Shown: piece after piece, positions 47,696 to 59,255 of the stretch
Position numbering within the stretch: position 1 is the stretch's first letter
Layout: each line of letters begins with the position of its first letter
DNA from: Umbelopsis ramanniana AG
Taxonomy: Eukaryota; Mucoromycota; Umbelopsidomycetes; Umbelopsidales; Umbelopsidaceae
NCBI RefSeq assembly: GCF_025399195.1
Contig: NW_026252124.1
Location: forward strand, 62,001-126,000
DNA length: 64,000 nucleotides
Direction: 5' to 3'
The notes under the pieces: generated by a model
Told to the model about the DNA's origin: nothing
What the model saw: only the letters and a program-made list of their open reading frames with translations
The model's database searches: none
Position numbers and translations under genes: made by a program

Positions 47696-50600
47696 ATGTC
47701 AAAACCTCCCTTAGGCTCTGCCAATACTGAATATTCTATTGATGTGAACTCATTCAGAGACGGAAAGCTCTCCATCGAGCAACAAATTGAAATTTATGGT
47801 ACGGTGTTAAGATATAGCTGAATTTTTCCACGCTTTAGTCCGTCTAATAAAGAGTGTTATTTAGTGCATGACCTCTTCAATGTGCAAGACAACAAGGACA
47901 TCTCCCTTGATGAGGTGTTAGCCGGCATCCGATATGTCCTGGACTTCCGTATCAAAGGAGGCCGCCAAGACCATCTGGAACCAGAGCTTATGAAGAGACT
48001 TTGTGAAGGTTTATTGCTATGCACCGGCATCACGAATGGGCATTTTCTCCGAAAAACCACAACTGAGGACGCTGATACAGCATTTTTCCTGTTTGGCGAG
48101 TTCCTTGAAGAAGGTATGTAATGGATACTGTTATATTTGGGGGGGGGGGCCGCTTTGTATCATAGGGTCTGACCATGTCCAGTTGAGGAATTCCGAGTTG
48201 CTGTTGGTGAGAAGCCTGCATTTGACTTACAGCAGTCACTCAAGATCCACCACAGATGTCAACCTTCTTCCACAAATGAACAGAAGCAAGCGGCGATCGG
48301 CATGATTCACCTCCTGACCACACTTTTCCCCCAGTTCCATGACTGGCGTGATTTGGTCAAAGAGCGTGAACAAGGCGATATGGAGGTTTTGCTATCATCC
48401 GAATTAGCAAAGGATATTGAGAAGAAAGAGGTTGCGAAGATGCCTCAGTCGTCAGCTCCTCTATTGCCTCCCCCTTCTCTCTATTTCGATAAGAGTGTTA
48501 AGAAACTTCTGAAGATGTTTCCAAATACAGATCCTGATAAGGGACTTCCATCCGACGTGGTACCGCTGTTACGAGAACAGTTTGGCCAGAATAAGTTGCC
48601 AGAACCTCCCAAACCTAGTGCTTTGAAAATGATTTGGACTCAATTGACTGACTTTATGGTCATCATTTTGATCATTGCTTGTATTGTTGAAGCTGCTGAA
48701 CAAGAATTCAATAGCATGGCTGTGCTTTTGGTGGTGATTGTCTTGAATACTGTTATCGGGTTTACCCAAGAATGGAAGGCTAGCAAAACTTTGGAAGCTT
48801 TGATGCATCTGAGTACCCCGCAGGTAAAAATTTTAGCCAGTTAAGCTGGACACGATTGCCTAGTTTTGTAGGTGGTGCCACTCACCAACTTATTTTTCTC
48901 AGGCTACCGTTATTCGTGACGGCGTACAGCAAACTTTCAGTGCAGCTGATGTTGTTCCTGGTGACTTGGTTGTGCTCGACGAAGGTGAAGGTATTCCAGC
49001 AGATCTTCGTTTGATTGAAGTGTCTCAATTCGAAGCAGAAGAGAGTATCTTGACTGGTGAAAGTGTACCCGTGGCCAAAACAACTGATGCTATTAAGGCT
49101 AAAGTCAGGAAGATACCGTTGGGAGACTGTAAAGGAAATGCATTTATGTCTACGGTAGTTGCCAAGGGCCGTGCAAAAGGTATCGCTGTGCGAACTGGTG
49201 AACAAACAGAAGTAAGTTTGAGATAGTGATCTATGCAACCCATGTGCTTTGTTTAGCTAAACATAGTGTCTGCAGATTGGAAAAATTAGCTCGGCTATCA
49301 ATGCCAGCTCCAAGACCAAGGTTAAGACCCCTATTCAAAGAAAGCTCTCTCGCCTTGGAAAATATCTGGTCCTCATCGCAATCGTTCTCTGTGTGCTTGT
49401 CGTGGTTATCGGTATTGCATGGAAGAAGGAAGCTAGGGCTATGGTGAACGTCGGGTTGAGGTATAGTAAATCACAGTCTGTAATAAAGACAGAGCGTTTC
49501 TTGATGAAGATTTTTGACTTTGCATGCTTTGTATACGTAGTTTGGCTGTATCTGTTATCCCGGAAGGTCTTGTCGCTGTCACTACAGTCACCATGGCACT
49601 CGGTGTCAGACGAATGGCAGCATCGTAAGTGACTTTTAAAGAATATCTGATATTGCATTCTAGCTTCTATTAAGAAGATCTAATTTATCATCAATTTGTA
49701 CAGTCAATGCGTTGTCAGGACACTCCCTGCTGTTGAAACATTAGGTAGTGTAACAGTAGTCTGCTCAGATAAGGTGAGAAAGCTTATTTACACACTGTAG
49801 TGAGGTCAACATTTAAATAACCTTCACTTTATTTACTTTACAGACTGGTACATTGACAGAGGGAAAGATGAGAACCACACAGCTATGGACATCTGATAAC
49901 TCGTTATATAATTTCACCAATGGAGCCTCCTTGGATCCAAAGGAAGGGTCAATATCAGTCGAGCCTAGTGAGCTCCGCAAGCGGATGATTCACATTCACC
50001 GAAGTACCAAGGAAGAGATAGAACGAACCCCAACTCCCACAACTGCAGCTGACTATGCAGCAATGAAGCCACATGTTATACCAAGAAATGATGATAACCA
50101 CATTAAAGCAAACTCCAACATGTTATATAGCATTTTGGTAGCTTCATTATGTAATAACTCCAGTATCCGCCAATCCGAAGAAAACAACGAATGGATCTCC
50201 GTTGGTGATCCAACCGAAGTTGCTCTTCTTGCAGCAGCAAATCAAGCCGGTTTAAATAGAGAGTATCTTCTCGAGACATTAGGATTGAAGAAGATTTTTG
50301 AGCGTGCATTTGACAGTGAACGCAAGCTGATGAGCTCGGTCTACACACTCAAAGGCCAAGAAGACGGCGAATTTGTTTTGTGCAAAGGTGCTCCTGAAGA
50401 ACTTCTCAGCAATTGCTCACATTATGCCGTTGCCTCAGCAGATAACAAAAGTATGAACCAAGAATTTCTAACGGAAAATATAACCACCTCTCCTGTAGAC
50501 GATGTCTTTGCCACTCATGTCTCAGATGAGAATTCAGCTATGGCTCAAAAAGGTTTACGAGTTCTAGGTTTTGCTATCAAAAAAGTGAGGTCTACTGGAA

Positions 50601-52045
50601 AGACATCCCCTGAAGATGAGCCAGCTTGGAAGGAAGATAACTTGGTCTTTTTGGGACTTGTTGGTCTAATCGATCCGCCCAAGAAGGGAGTTTCGGACTC
50701 TGTTGCCATTTGTCAAAAGGCTGGTGTCGATGTTATCATGATCACCGGCGATCATGTTGAAACTGCCACAGCCATTGCCACGCAACTCGGGATCATTCGT
50801 CCTAATGTCCCTGGTATGGTATGTATAGAACAAACGCTGCTGAAGGCCAAGACGTCTACTAATTGCACAAAACCTTTTCTTTTCTTTTCTTTTCAGAGCC
50901 GAGCCATTCTTGGAAGAGAACTGGATTTGCTTTCTGACGATGCAATTGTTGAACTGAACCCGTTCCCAAATGTATTTGCTCGAGTCAGCCCTGACAACAA
51001 GTTGAAAATTGTGACCGCCTTACAAAAACGTGGAGAATTAGTTGCTATGACTGGCGATGGTGTCAATGGTAAGTTTACTAGCAGATAACAATAGGAAGGC
51101 ACTCATTGTAAACTAACGATTTGGCTTGTTAGATGCTCCTGCTATCAAACAGGCTGATGTCGGTGTCGCTATGGGAATGGCCGGAACCGAAATCACCAAA
51201 CAAGCCGCTGATATTGTGCTGGTTAATGACAAGTAAGTTTTGTCTTACAAGGAGCAGCATATTTTGACCACTTTAGATCTCACATGCTTCAATACACAGC
51301 TTTTCTACCATTGTTGCTGCTGTCGAAGAAGGTCGCCATGTATTTGACAATATTCTCAAATTCATTGTTTACCTTTTGAGCTGTAACGGAGCCGAAATTT
51401 TCCTCATGTTGATTTGTACCGCTGCCGATATCGAAACGCCTCTGACGGTCATGATGATTCTATGGGCAAACATTATTGGTATGTTCCGTTTAGTTACAGT
51501 GACGGCACTTCCTTCTAATAGTTTTTAACGCATCGGTTTTAGCTGATATCCCACCTGCCATGGCACTTGGTGTTGAACCGCAAGAAGTTGGCCTAATGTC
51601 AAGACCTCCTCGCAATCCAAAGGCCGGTGTCCTCAACCGTGTTACTTGGTCCGTAATTGGACTTCAAGCCTTACTTATGGCGGCCCTCACAATTGCTGCA
51701 TATACGATTGCAATATATGTTGAGCATTATCCAGTTGCGGATGCTAGGTCCCTAGCCTTTGCCTGTTTGACGACCATCCAACTTTTGCACGGTCTATTGT
51801 CCCGCACTATCAGTCGCTCTGTGTTTGAGACAGGTATTTTCGGTAACAAATGGATGATTGGTGCTCTCGTTTTGTCTTACGGATTCATGCTGATGGGTAT
51901 CTATTGCCCTGGACTGAATGATTGGTTGGAGCTTACACCGGTGAGCGGTTGGTCGTGGATTAAGATCGTCGTTTGCGCCGTCGTCCATGCCATCTGTGTT
52001 GAAACTGGAAAATTATTACTCAGATATTTTGGTGGATCCATCTAA
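47696..52045 (+). CDS. P2-type cation ATPase (probably calcium), with a long N-terminal extension
   Basis: Twelve exons (47696-47798, 47865-48113, 48183-48823, 48903-49211, 49276-49460, 49541-49624, 49704-49773, 49844-50818, 50897-51068, 51133-51232, 51300-51478, 51543-52045) give 1189 aa. From about residue 215 it is a standard P2 pump: [19 protein letters not shown] (M4 glutamate), [13 protein letters not shown] (phosphorylated Asp), [40 protein letters not shown]5 has CNGAE and M6 has WANIIADIPPA, keeping the Asn, Glu and Asp used for calcium by SERCA, with Ala in place of the M6 Thr. The first about 215 residues are helical, acidic and unrecognised. It pumps cations out of the cytosol; calcium is inferred, membrane unknown. 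Confidence 0.9.
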
Positions 52046-52832
52046 TAAGATCAATGTACTTGATATTCATTCGCTGATAATATAAAAAGATTTACTCATT
52101 TTGAAGTATTGAGCTATGATAAAATTGTAGGTTGTAATTCGCTTTAGATACTTCGCCTATACAAGCCCCACATTAGTTTTGAACCGACTGCACTTGGGTT
52201 TTTCCTCTGTCGTATAATATCTTTTTCCGTCACTGGGTATGTCGAAAAAGACAACGAAGCTTATCACAAAACACAATATGTAGTGTCACACGTCCACATA
52301 GAGGTACGATTCCGTCCATCGCTTGCAATACAGTACGGCCCTTTGCAGCATGACGACGTATATTGGACCTCAAATTCGTTCACATTGGTATAGGGTTCTC
52401 CTGCTAATTTGATTGGAACGGAGCCAAATGTAGGATATACTTTCAAGAGGTTATGTACCCCACATAAGAACCACTCGTCATAACGACTCCAAGATGAATC
52501 AAGTATTAGGATTCAACGATAACATGGTCATAAAGTTAATTCGTCTTTTTACAACGGTATTTTTTTAAAGCCTTAATGACAGCCCTGTGATGATGAGCCT
52601 TTATTTATTGAAAGTCGCACGATGAGCTTTTATTATTTTTCTGGTGAATTGGCGGGTTGTCAGCTCAAATGGGCGCTCTTTTGAAGCTCCGCTTGCGATA
52701 ATTGCTAGGCTCGCCGGCATGGATTGCGATGCCGCTGAGTGACACTATTTGTATAAAAGCAAGTCATATTTTATGCCAACTGTACACCAACGCAACTGTG
52801 CCAAACCAAGTCAATACTTAGCTACATTTAAC
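52046..52832. other. Intergenic: ATPase 3' UTR and AtuA-gene promoter
   Basis: No gene seen. Contains the TATA box at 52752-52759. Confidence 0.6.
52752..52759 (+). promoter_or_regulatory. TATA box of the AtuA-DUF4387 gene
   Basis: TATAAAAG, 81 nt before the chosen ATG at 52833 and only 21 nt before an in-frame ATG at 52773; transcription should start past the latter, which favours 52833. Confidence 0.55.
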
Positions 52833-54656
52833 ATGGATTCTATCAAGATTGTAACCCCCATTGGTATGCTCGGATATGGCTACAGCGATGCCCTATTGTA
52901 CAAGGCATTGAGCATGGGTGCTAAAGCCATTATCGTGGACTCTGGGTCTACCGACAGTGGCCCGCAAAAATTGGCTCTTGGTGAAACTACTTGTCCTCGT
53001 GAAGCCTATGTTAGAGATCTGAGCACTATACTGGACGCCTGCTATCATCACCGTGTCAAGGTATTGATTGGGTCTGCCGGAGGCGATGGTTCTAACGACC
53101 ATGTCGACTTATTTGTAGACATCATTGACGAATACAGCAAGAAGAAGAACTACAAGCTGAATGTCATCAAGATATATTCCGAGATTGACAAGAGCATCGT
53201 TAGAACAGCCATGGAGCAAGGAAAAGTATCGCCTTGCGGCGGCGCTGTGCCTCCTCTACAGGAGTCAGATGTTGACGAGACCGTTCGGATTGTCGCACAA
53301 ATGGGTATGGAACCCTTCCTTGCTGCTATGAATGATTATCCAGACTATGATATCATCATTGCTGGAAGAGCATATGACCCATCTCCGTACGCTGCCTTCT
53401 GTTACAGCAATGGTTTTACGAATGTTGGAAATATATACCATATGGGTAAGGTCATGGAGTGCGGAGCTATGTGCTGTGTTCCCAAGTCAAAGGAAGCATT
53501 GGCTACGGTATGGCAGGACAAGTTCGAAATTACCCCGTTGGACCCTGCGTCGAGATGCACTGTTGATTCTCTCGCTTCTCATACTTTATATGAGAAATCA
53601 AGACCTGATCTTCTGGCCGGACCTGGTGGTGTGTTGGAGGTTACCAAAGCAACATATGCTGAGACTGGATCTGTCTCCTGTACCGGTACCGGCGCCATCT
53701 TTCATCCAGCTACCACTTATACCATCAAGCTTGAAGGCGCTAAACAAAGTGGCTATAGAACAGTTGTCTTTGGAAGCATTCGAGATCCAATTTTGATATC
53801 TCAACTAGATTCGTTTTTGGAACTCGTCAAGCAGTACGTGCTTTCCAAAAAGGAGCACCAGGGATGTGACCTTGCTTTTCATGTCTATGGCAAAGATCCA
53901 ACAAATAATATGCAGGATTTGAAGAAGGCTTTAGCGCAAGAGGTAAGCTTATTGGTCGAAGCCAAGGCACCAACACAGCAACTAGCTACGACGGTTGCAT
54001 CGTCCGCTAGAATTGGACTAGTTCACGGACCTTATCCAAATCAAAAGGCTACTGCTGGCAACTTTGCCATGCCGTTGACTCCTTTGGAAATTCCTCTTGG
54101 ACCTCTCTCAGAATTTAGTATCTACCATCTAATGGAAGTCGACGATCCTATTGCAAACTTTCCATTTTCCTTAACTGTAGTCGGAACAGAAGACACTGTC
54201 TCCCGTCAAGAGGACTTTGGGTATGATTTGATTCAACAAACTAATGGTCATGTCACTGACCACGACGCACAAACTCTTAAGAAAGCAAGGGAAAGTGCCT
54301 TGAAGCGGTCTACACAGGATTTTGTTGACCTTCCTTCTGAAGAAGGAAAAGTATTCTTGCATACGTTGGCACGAGTTATTCGGTCCAAAAATGCTGGCCC
54401 ATTTGAGGTGACCTTTGATGTCGTGTTCAAGGACAGAGAGTGTTTAGAAAAGGCAAGGGCATCCAACATGCTTGTGCCAGAAATTCTTGGTCCCTTGTAC
54501 AACATCAAGGCTGAATCTGTTCTTGTTTGTATGTTCTACGAACCGGCTAATGCCTTCAAGTTTACCATTCCAAGATGGTCACCAAGTGGAGGATTTGGAG
54601 AGATAGATGTGCATGCTAGTCAGCAGCACGTACCTCTCATGTATGTAGCAATCTAA
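52833..54656 (+). CDS. AtuA-type acyclic terpene utilisation protein fused to DUF4387
   Basis: One uninterrupted exon of 607 aa. The N-terminal about 450 residues match the AtuA family (DUF1446): VTPIGMLGYGYSDALLYKAL, VLIGSAGGDGSNDHVDL, DYDIIIAGRAYDPSPYAAF, HMGKVMECGAMCC and LAGPGGVLEVTKATY. A DUF4387 unit ends the protein (LARVIRSKNAGPFEVTFDVV, FKDRECLEKARASN). In bacteria AtuA belongs to citronellol/geraniol breakdown and related acyl-CoA pathways, often with DUF4387 as a fused or next gene. The biochemical step of AtuA is not settled, and no pathway partners (acyl-CoA carboxylase, lyase) are in this window. Lack of introns stands out in this intron-rich region. Confidence 0.88.
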   Translation: MDSIKIVTPIGMLGYGYSDALLYKALSMGAKAIIVDSGSTDSGPQKLALGETTCPREAYVRDLSTILDACYHHRVKVLIGSAGGDGSNDHVDLFVDIIDEYSKKKNYKLNVIKIYSEIDKSIVRTAMEQGKVSPCGGAVPPLQESDVDETVRIVAQMGMEPFLAAMNDYPDYDIIIAGRAYDPSPYAAFCYSNGFTNVGNIYHMGKVMECGAMCCVPKSKEALATVWQDKFEITPLDPASRCTVDSLASHTLYEKSRPDLLAGPGGVLEVTKATYAETGSVSCTGTGAIFHPATTYTIKLEGAKQSGYRTVVFGSIRDPILISQLDSFLELVKQYVLSKKEHQGCDLAFHVYGKDPTNNMQDLKKALAQEVSLLVEAKAPTQQLATTVASSARIGLVHGPYPNQKATAGNFAMPLTPLEIPLGPLSEFSIYHLMEVDDPIANFPFSLTVVGTEDTVSRQEDFGYDLIQQTNGHVTDHDAQTLKKARESALKRSTQDFVDLPSEEGKVFLHTLARVIRSKNAGPFEVTFDVVFKDRECLEKARASNMLVPEILGPLYNIKAESVLVCMFYEPANAFKFTIPRWSPSGGFGEIDVHASQQHVPLMYVAI

Positions 54657-55571
54657 GATCAAAGCCAGTCTAAGTAAATGAAATAGTTTTGTATTAGCTA
54701 TTACTGTATACTTAATTATTTATTTTGAACCTTGAAATAAACATCATAAGCATCATTCAACAATAGGCAGCAGCAGGCAATGCTTCAACCCTCACAGAAT
54801 GTTGCTGGCAGAAGACTTGGGCGGCATAAAAGGCACTTGCGTTCTTTCAACAAACTTATTGTTTCCACAACGCCGAAAATCATTTGAATAGATATGGAGG
54901 CACTTAAAGTCGTTCAGGTTGCTACAAAATGTGTTTCTGTGTACTATCACGCTGTCCATTTTTTGCTCACTTCATGATATCATCTCATCACTAATGGAAA
55001 TTAACCTGCCGAGTGTATAATAACACTAGTCAATCTACTCGGCAAGCAAATGATGACCATTTTGACCGTAATTGTTTACCTTGAATTTGCTAATACAATA
55101 ATTATTTATGGAGGGGCTATCAGGTACAGGAACACTCTCTTGAGCATTGGCACATTGGCTTGCTCACTTTTGCTTATGCGAACATAAATTAGAAGCGTTT
55201 CCAGATGTCAATATAAATCTTGTAAAACAAAGGTCTTTTATCTATGAAGCACAGTTCTGTACTTGAACATGTGGTATGACATCGACAGGCTTTACCTCAT
55301 AGTAAACCTGCAGGCACAGTTGCATAGAAGGGGTGGTTACAGGTTGGAATGCTACGATAGGTCAAAATGGATTAATATGTTTTCGTCTCTTCGCAGTGGT
55401 TTGCTGGAGGATTTGGTTTTCAGAAAAAAAATGGATGGTCAATTTTAGGAATTCGGAACACGCGCAGTGGCTGCAAATGGTTCATCTGCAGAAATCACTG
55501 ACTGACGTATCCATTTTCACTTTCAGCTTCAGGTTCCACTCGTCTTCTCGTTATCCATTTAGACGCTTGCG
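54657..55571. other. Long intergenic region before VPS1
   Basis: About 0.9 kb, AT-rich, with no supported gene, tRNA or repeat. Contains the AtuA-gene 3' UTR and VPS1 promoter. Confidence 0.55.
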
Positions 55572-58500
55572 ATGGACGCTACCTTAATCAAAACAGGTAA
55601 TGCAGTGCTCTATACACGCTCCCGTCTGTACTCTAATATTTAACCATTCACGTTGATTCCAGTAAACAAGCTTCAAGATGCCTTCGCGACTGTAGGTGTC
55701 CAGAATCCTGTGGACCTTCCACAAATCACAGTCATTGGCTCTCAATCGTCTGGCAAAAGTTCAGTTCTGGAGAACATTGTATGTAAAACAACCTCAATGT
55801 CACCATAACGTACATACGCACGCCATCCACTAACCACGAATCAATTCATTTTACCCCTTCATCCAAACAGGTTGGTCGTGATTTCTTGCCTCGTGGTACT
55901 GGTATCGTGACCCGACGACCACTGGTACGTAATATTGTTAACAGCATTCACCTATGGGCTTTGAGTGGATGGAAATGATGAGCAACTTGACGCCAAGTGT
56001 GTGTGTTTGCTTGAACTTGGACTCATTTTTTGTCTTGGCACACCCATATGCCATCGATCAAATAGGTTCTACAATTAATTCACCGACCAGCAGCTGGCGC
56101 GGAAGTAAACGGCAAGGCTGAGGACGATAAGGAAGAGCATGATTTCAAGGGTGATGAAAATGCAAATGAATGGGGTGAATTTTTGCATCTTCCAGGTCAA
56201 AAGTTTTACGATTTCCACAAAATCAGAGAGGAAATTGCCAAGGATACTGAGCTGAAAACAGGAAAGAACGCTGGTAGGCTGATTGTGTCATTAAATACGT
56301 TTTGCAAGACCTATTGATAATTAAACATATTGCCCGCCTCGCAAAGGTATCTCGCCACAGCCTATCAACTTGAGAATCTTCTCTCCCAACGTCCTAACCC
56401 TTACCCTGGTCGATTTGCCCGGTTTGACAAAGGTAACTAGTGACACAAGGAAGGCTGAAAGCACCTAGAAGGTTATTAACCGTTTCTTTTAAGGTGCCTG
56501 TTGGAGATCAACCAAAGAATATTGAGACACAGATTAGAGAGATGATTTTAAAGTATATCAACAAGCCCAACTCCATCATTCTTGCCGTCACTGCTGCAAA
56601 CACAGATCTTGCAAACTCTGATGGTTTGAAGATGGCGCGAGAAGTCGACCCTGAAGGTTCTCGTACTATTGGTGTCTTGACCAAGATTGATTTGATGGAC
56701 CAAGGAACTGACGTCGTTGATATTCTTGCCGGTCGCATCATTCCCTTGCGCTTGGGTAAGTTTGTTTCAAGGATAACATGGGAGGCATTTACGCATTAGA
56801 TGCTTACTACTCTTTTTTTTGGATTTCTAGGCTATGTCCCAGTAGTGAACAGAGGACAGCGTGACATTGAATCTAAGAAGTCCATTAAAATTGCATTGGA
56901 AGCTGAGAAGGACTTTTTCGAAAATCATCCTTCGTACAGAAGCAAAGCACAATACTGCGGTACTGCTTATCTTGCTCGTAGATTGAACATGGTAGGTTTT
57001 CGTGTTTTTCGAACGAAATAGAAGTAGACGTTCAGAATCGCAATATTTCTTGTTTTTTACTAAATTGCCTCTATCTCCTTATCTGACTTGATAGGTTCTG
57101 ATGTATCATATTCGAAGTACTTTGCCTGAAATCAAAGCAAAAATTCAGGCTGCCTTGGCAAAATATCAGCTCGAGCTTGGCCAACTTGGTGATCCTCTTG
57201 GCGATAGCTCAGCACATCAAGCCAATTTGGTTCTTAGCATTATAACGGAGTTCTGTACCGAGTTTAGAACAACTATAGATGGTAACTCCAACGAATTGTC
57301 CAGCTTTGAACTGTCCGGTGGTGCTCGTATAAGCTTCGTGTTCCATGAGCTGTATGCTGGTGGGGTTAAAAGCATTGACCCTCTTGACCAAGTGAAGGAC
57401 GTTGACATTCGTACAATCTTATATAACTCCTCGGTAGGTTTCATTCAACGTGTGAAATATGACAAAAGATACTTGGGCGCTAAGCGGTTGGTTTATAGGG
57501 TTCCTCACCGGCACTCTTCGTAGCTACTACAGCCTTCGAAGTTATAATCAAGCAGCAGATTAAACGCTTGGAGGAACCAAGTTTGCGATGTGTCACTATG
57601 GTGTATGATGAACTTGTTCGTATCCTTGGACAATTGTTGAACAAGCAGGCAAGTATAACCAGCAATTTTCATTTTTTATTTTGGCATGCCCTGTTGACTT
57701 GCCGTGGTCATTTTCTAGTTCTTTAAGCGTTTCCCAACTTTGAGAGAGAAGTTCTATCACGTTGTCATTGCTTTCTTCAAGAAGGCATTGAACCCTACCA
57801 ACAAATTGGTAACTGACCTCGTTAGGTAAGATTGCTAAATAAGAGGTGTGTCTGTTCATAGCCATATGCTAATCCATTCGCGTTTTACAGCATGGAGGCA
57901 TGCTACATTAATACCGGCCATCCTGATTTCCTCAATGGTCACAAAGCTATTGCTCTCGTTACTGAGCGCCTTACCAACAAACAAGCTCAAGCAGCAGCTG
58001 ACCCTAAAGCATCCAAAAACCAGCTTGCAGCTTTGCAAACCAACAACCTTAGCACTCCCAACGTGGATGCCGATGGCAACTCCTTCTTTGGAAGCTTCTT
58101 TGCTGGAGCCAAAAAGTCAAAGAAGAGCAATATGATGGAAACAGTAAGTACAACAGAGCTTGTGGTGCAAGTGTTTTTCGGGAGATGTCGTTCTAACTTT
58201 TCTCTTATCATAGCCTCCTCCAGTTCTCAAGGCTACTGGAAACCTTTCAGAAAGAGAAATGATGGAGACTGAAGTTATAAGTAAGTAGCCTCTGCATCTC
58301 ACCTGTATCATTCATTTCCAGAAGACGGCAACTAATACCTTTCGTCCTGTACTCCAGAGCTCTTGATTCAATCTTACTATAACATTGTAAAGAGAACCAT
58401 GATCGACATGATTCCCAAAGCTATTATGCTCAATCTTGTGGCTCACTCCAAGGAAGAGCTTCAGCGCGAGTTGTTAACAGAGCTGTACAAGACTGATGTT

Positions 58501-58679
58501 TTGGATGAATTGTTGCAAGAGTCAGATTATACTCAACAAAGGCGAAAGGAGTGCAAGAAGATGATTGAGGTAGGTGTCACACATTTGGTCTAGAACGGAT
58601 GATGAATCATAGTCACTAATGTTTGGATTCTTTTCGACAGGCCCTCCAAAGAGCCGACGAAATAGTAGCAGCAGTATAA
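55572..58679 (+). CDS. VPS1: Dynamin-like GTPase Vps1
   Basis: Fourteen exons (55572-55596, 55663-55778, 55871-55924, 56066-56273, 56347-56432, 56494-56755, 56831-56991, 57095-57433, 57499-57648, 57719-57825, 57891-58143, 58214-58280, 58358-58569, 58641-58679) give 692 aa, close to yeast Vps1 (704). The start [16 protein letters not shown] and [20 protein letters not shown] (P-loop) are Vps1-like rather than Dnm1-like. Other motifs: [41 protein letters not shown], and the GTPase effector domain near [20 protein letters not shown]. It has no PH or proline-rich domain, as in yeast. It severs membranes in vacuolar sorting and peroxisome division. Intron 9 (57649-57718) starts GCAAGT. Confidence 0.95.
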
Positions 58680-59255
58680 GCAAACAAAGAAATGTCACAT
58701 TAATATTCCAACTTTCTTCCTTATAAAACCCTTTTGATATCACATTGTGTTGTTGTAGTGGGGTCATGACCTGTAATGCTGGTTTTCAGTGCATATCGAA
58801 ACCCTTCACTTTTGTCGAGTCAGTTGTTACGAAAGGAATATATTTTTATTATCCATAGGATTAAAAACTGTCTCATAAGCCTCAATACCTTATAGTTCCA
58901 ACTTCTGACAACTGTAGCTTCCAGGGTTATGTACATTACCATTTGTCGACTTGACCAGCGCTGGGTCTAATCCATTTTATGAGGCTGGATGTTTCTACGT
59001 GATTTTGATAAATGGCAGTATCATAAAATTATTTCCTTGTTCATCTTATTTACCTTTCTCTTCATCTTCAAGAGCACGAACGAGAGTCTACGAGCTTTAG
59101 CTTGTTTCTGGTTTGTTGAATGTTTTCGTTTCTGAGCCAAAAATGTCTGTGCTTCAGTATTCCAATCTCCGCTAATGGAATCAACTGAACACTCACGGTC
59201 GCAACCACCTGTTGAGCTTCATACTCAAATGACCCGTCAGTAATTGGAGACTATT
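58680..59255. promoter_or_regulatory. Promoter and leader of the exonuclease gene, with two tandem upstream ORFs
   Basis: An 11-codon frame (59143-59175, TAA stop included) and a 23-codon frame (59175-59243, stop included) overlap as TAATG, the second ending 12 nt before the main ATG at 59256. They could limit translation of the gene. The rest is VPS1 3' UTR and AT-rich promoter. Confidence 0.45.

Noticed and set aside
52773-52832. In-frame upstream ATG of the AtuA gene
   Set aside because: It lies only 14 nt after the TATA box, probably upstream of the transcript start, and the added residues have no AtuA similarity.
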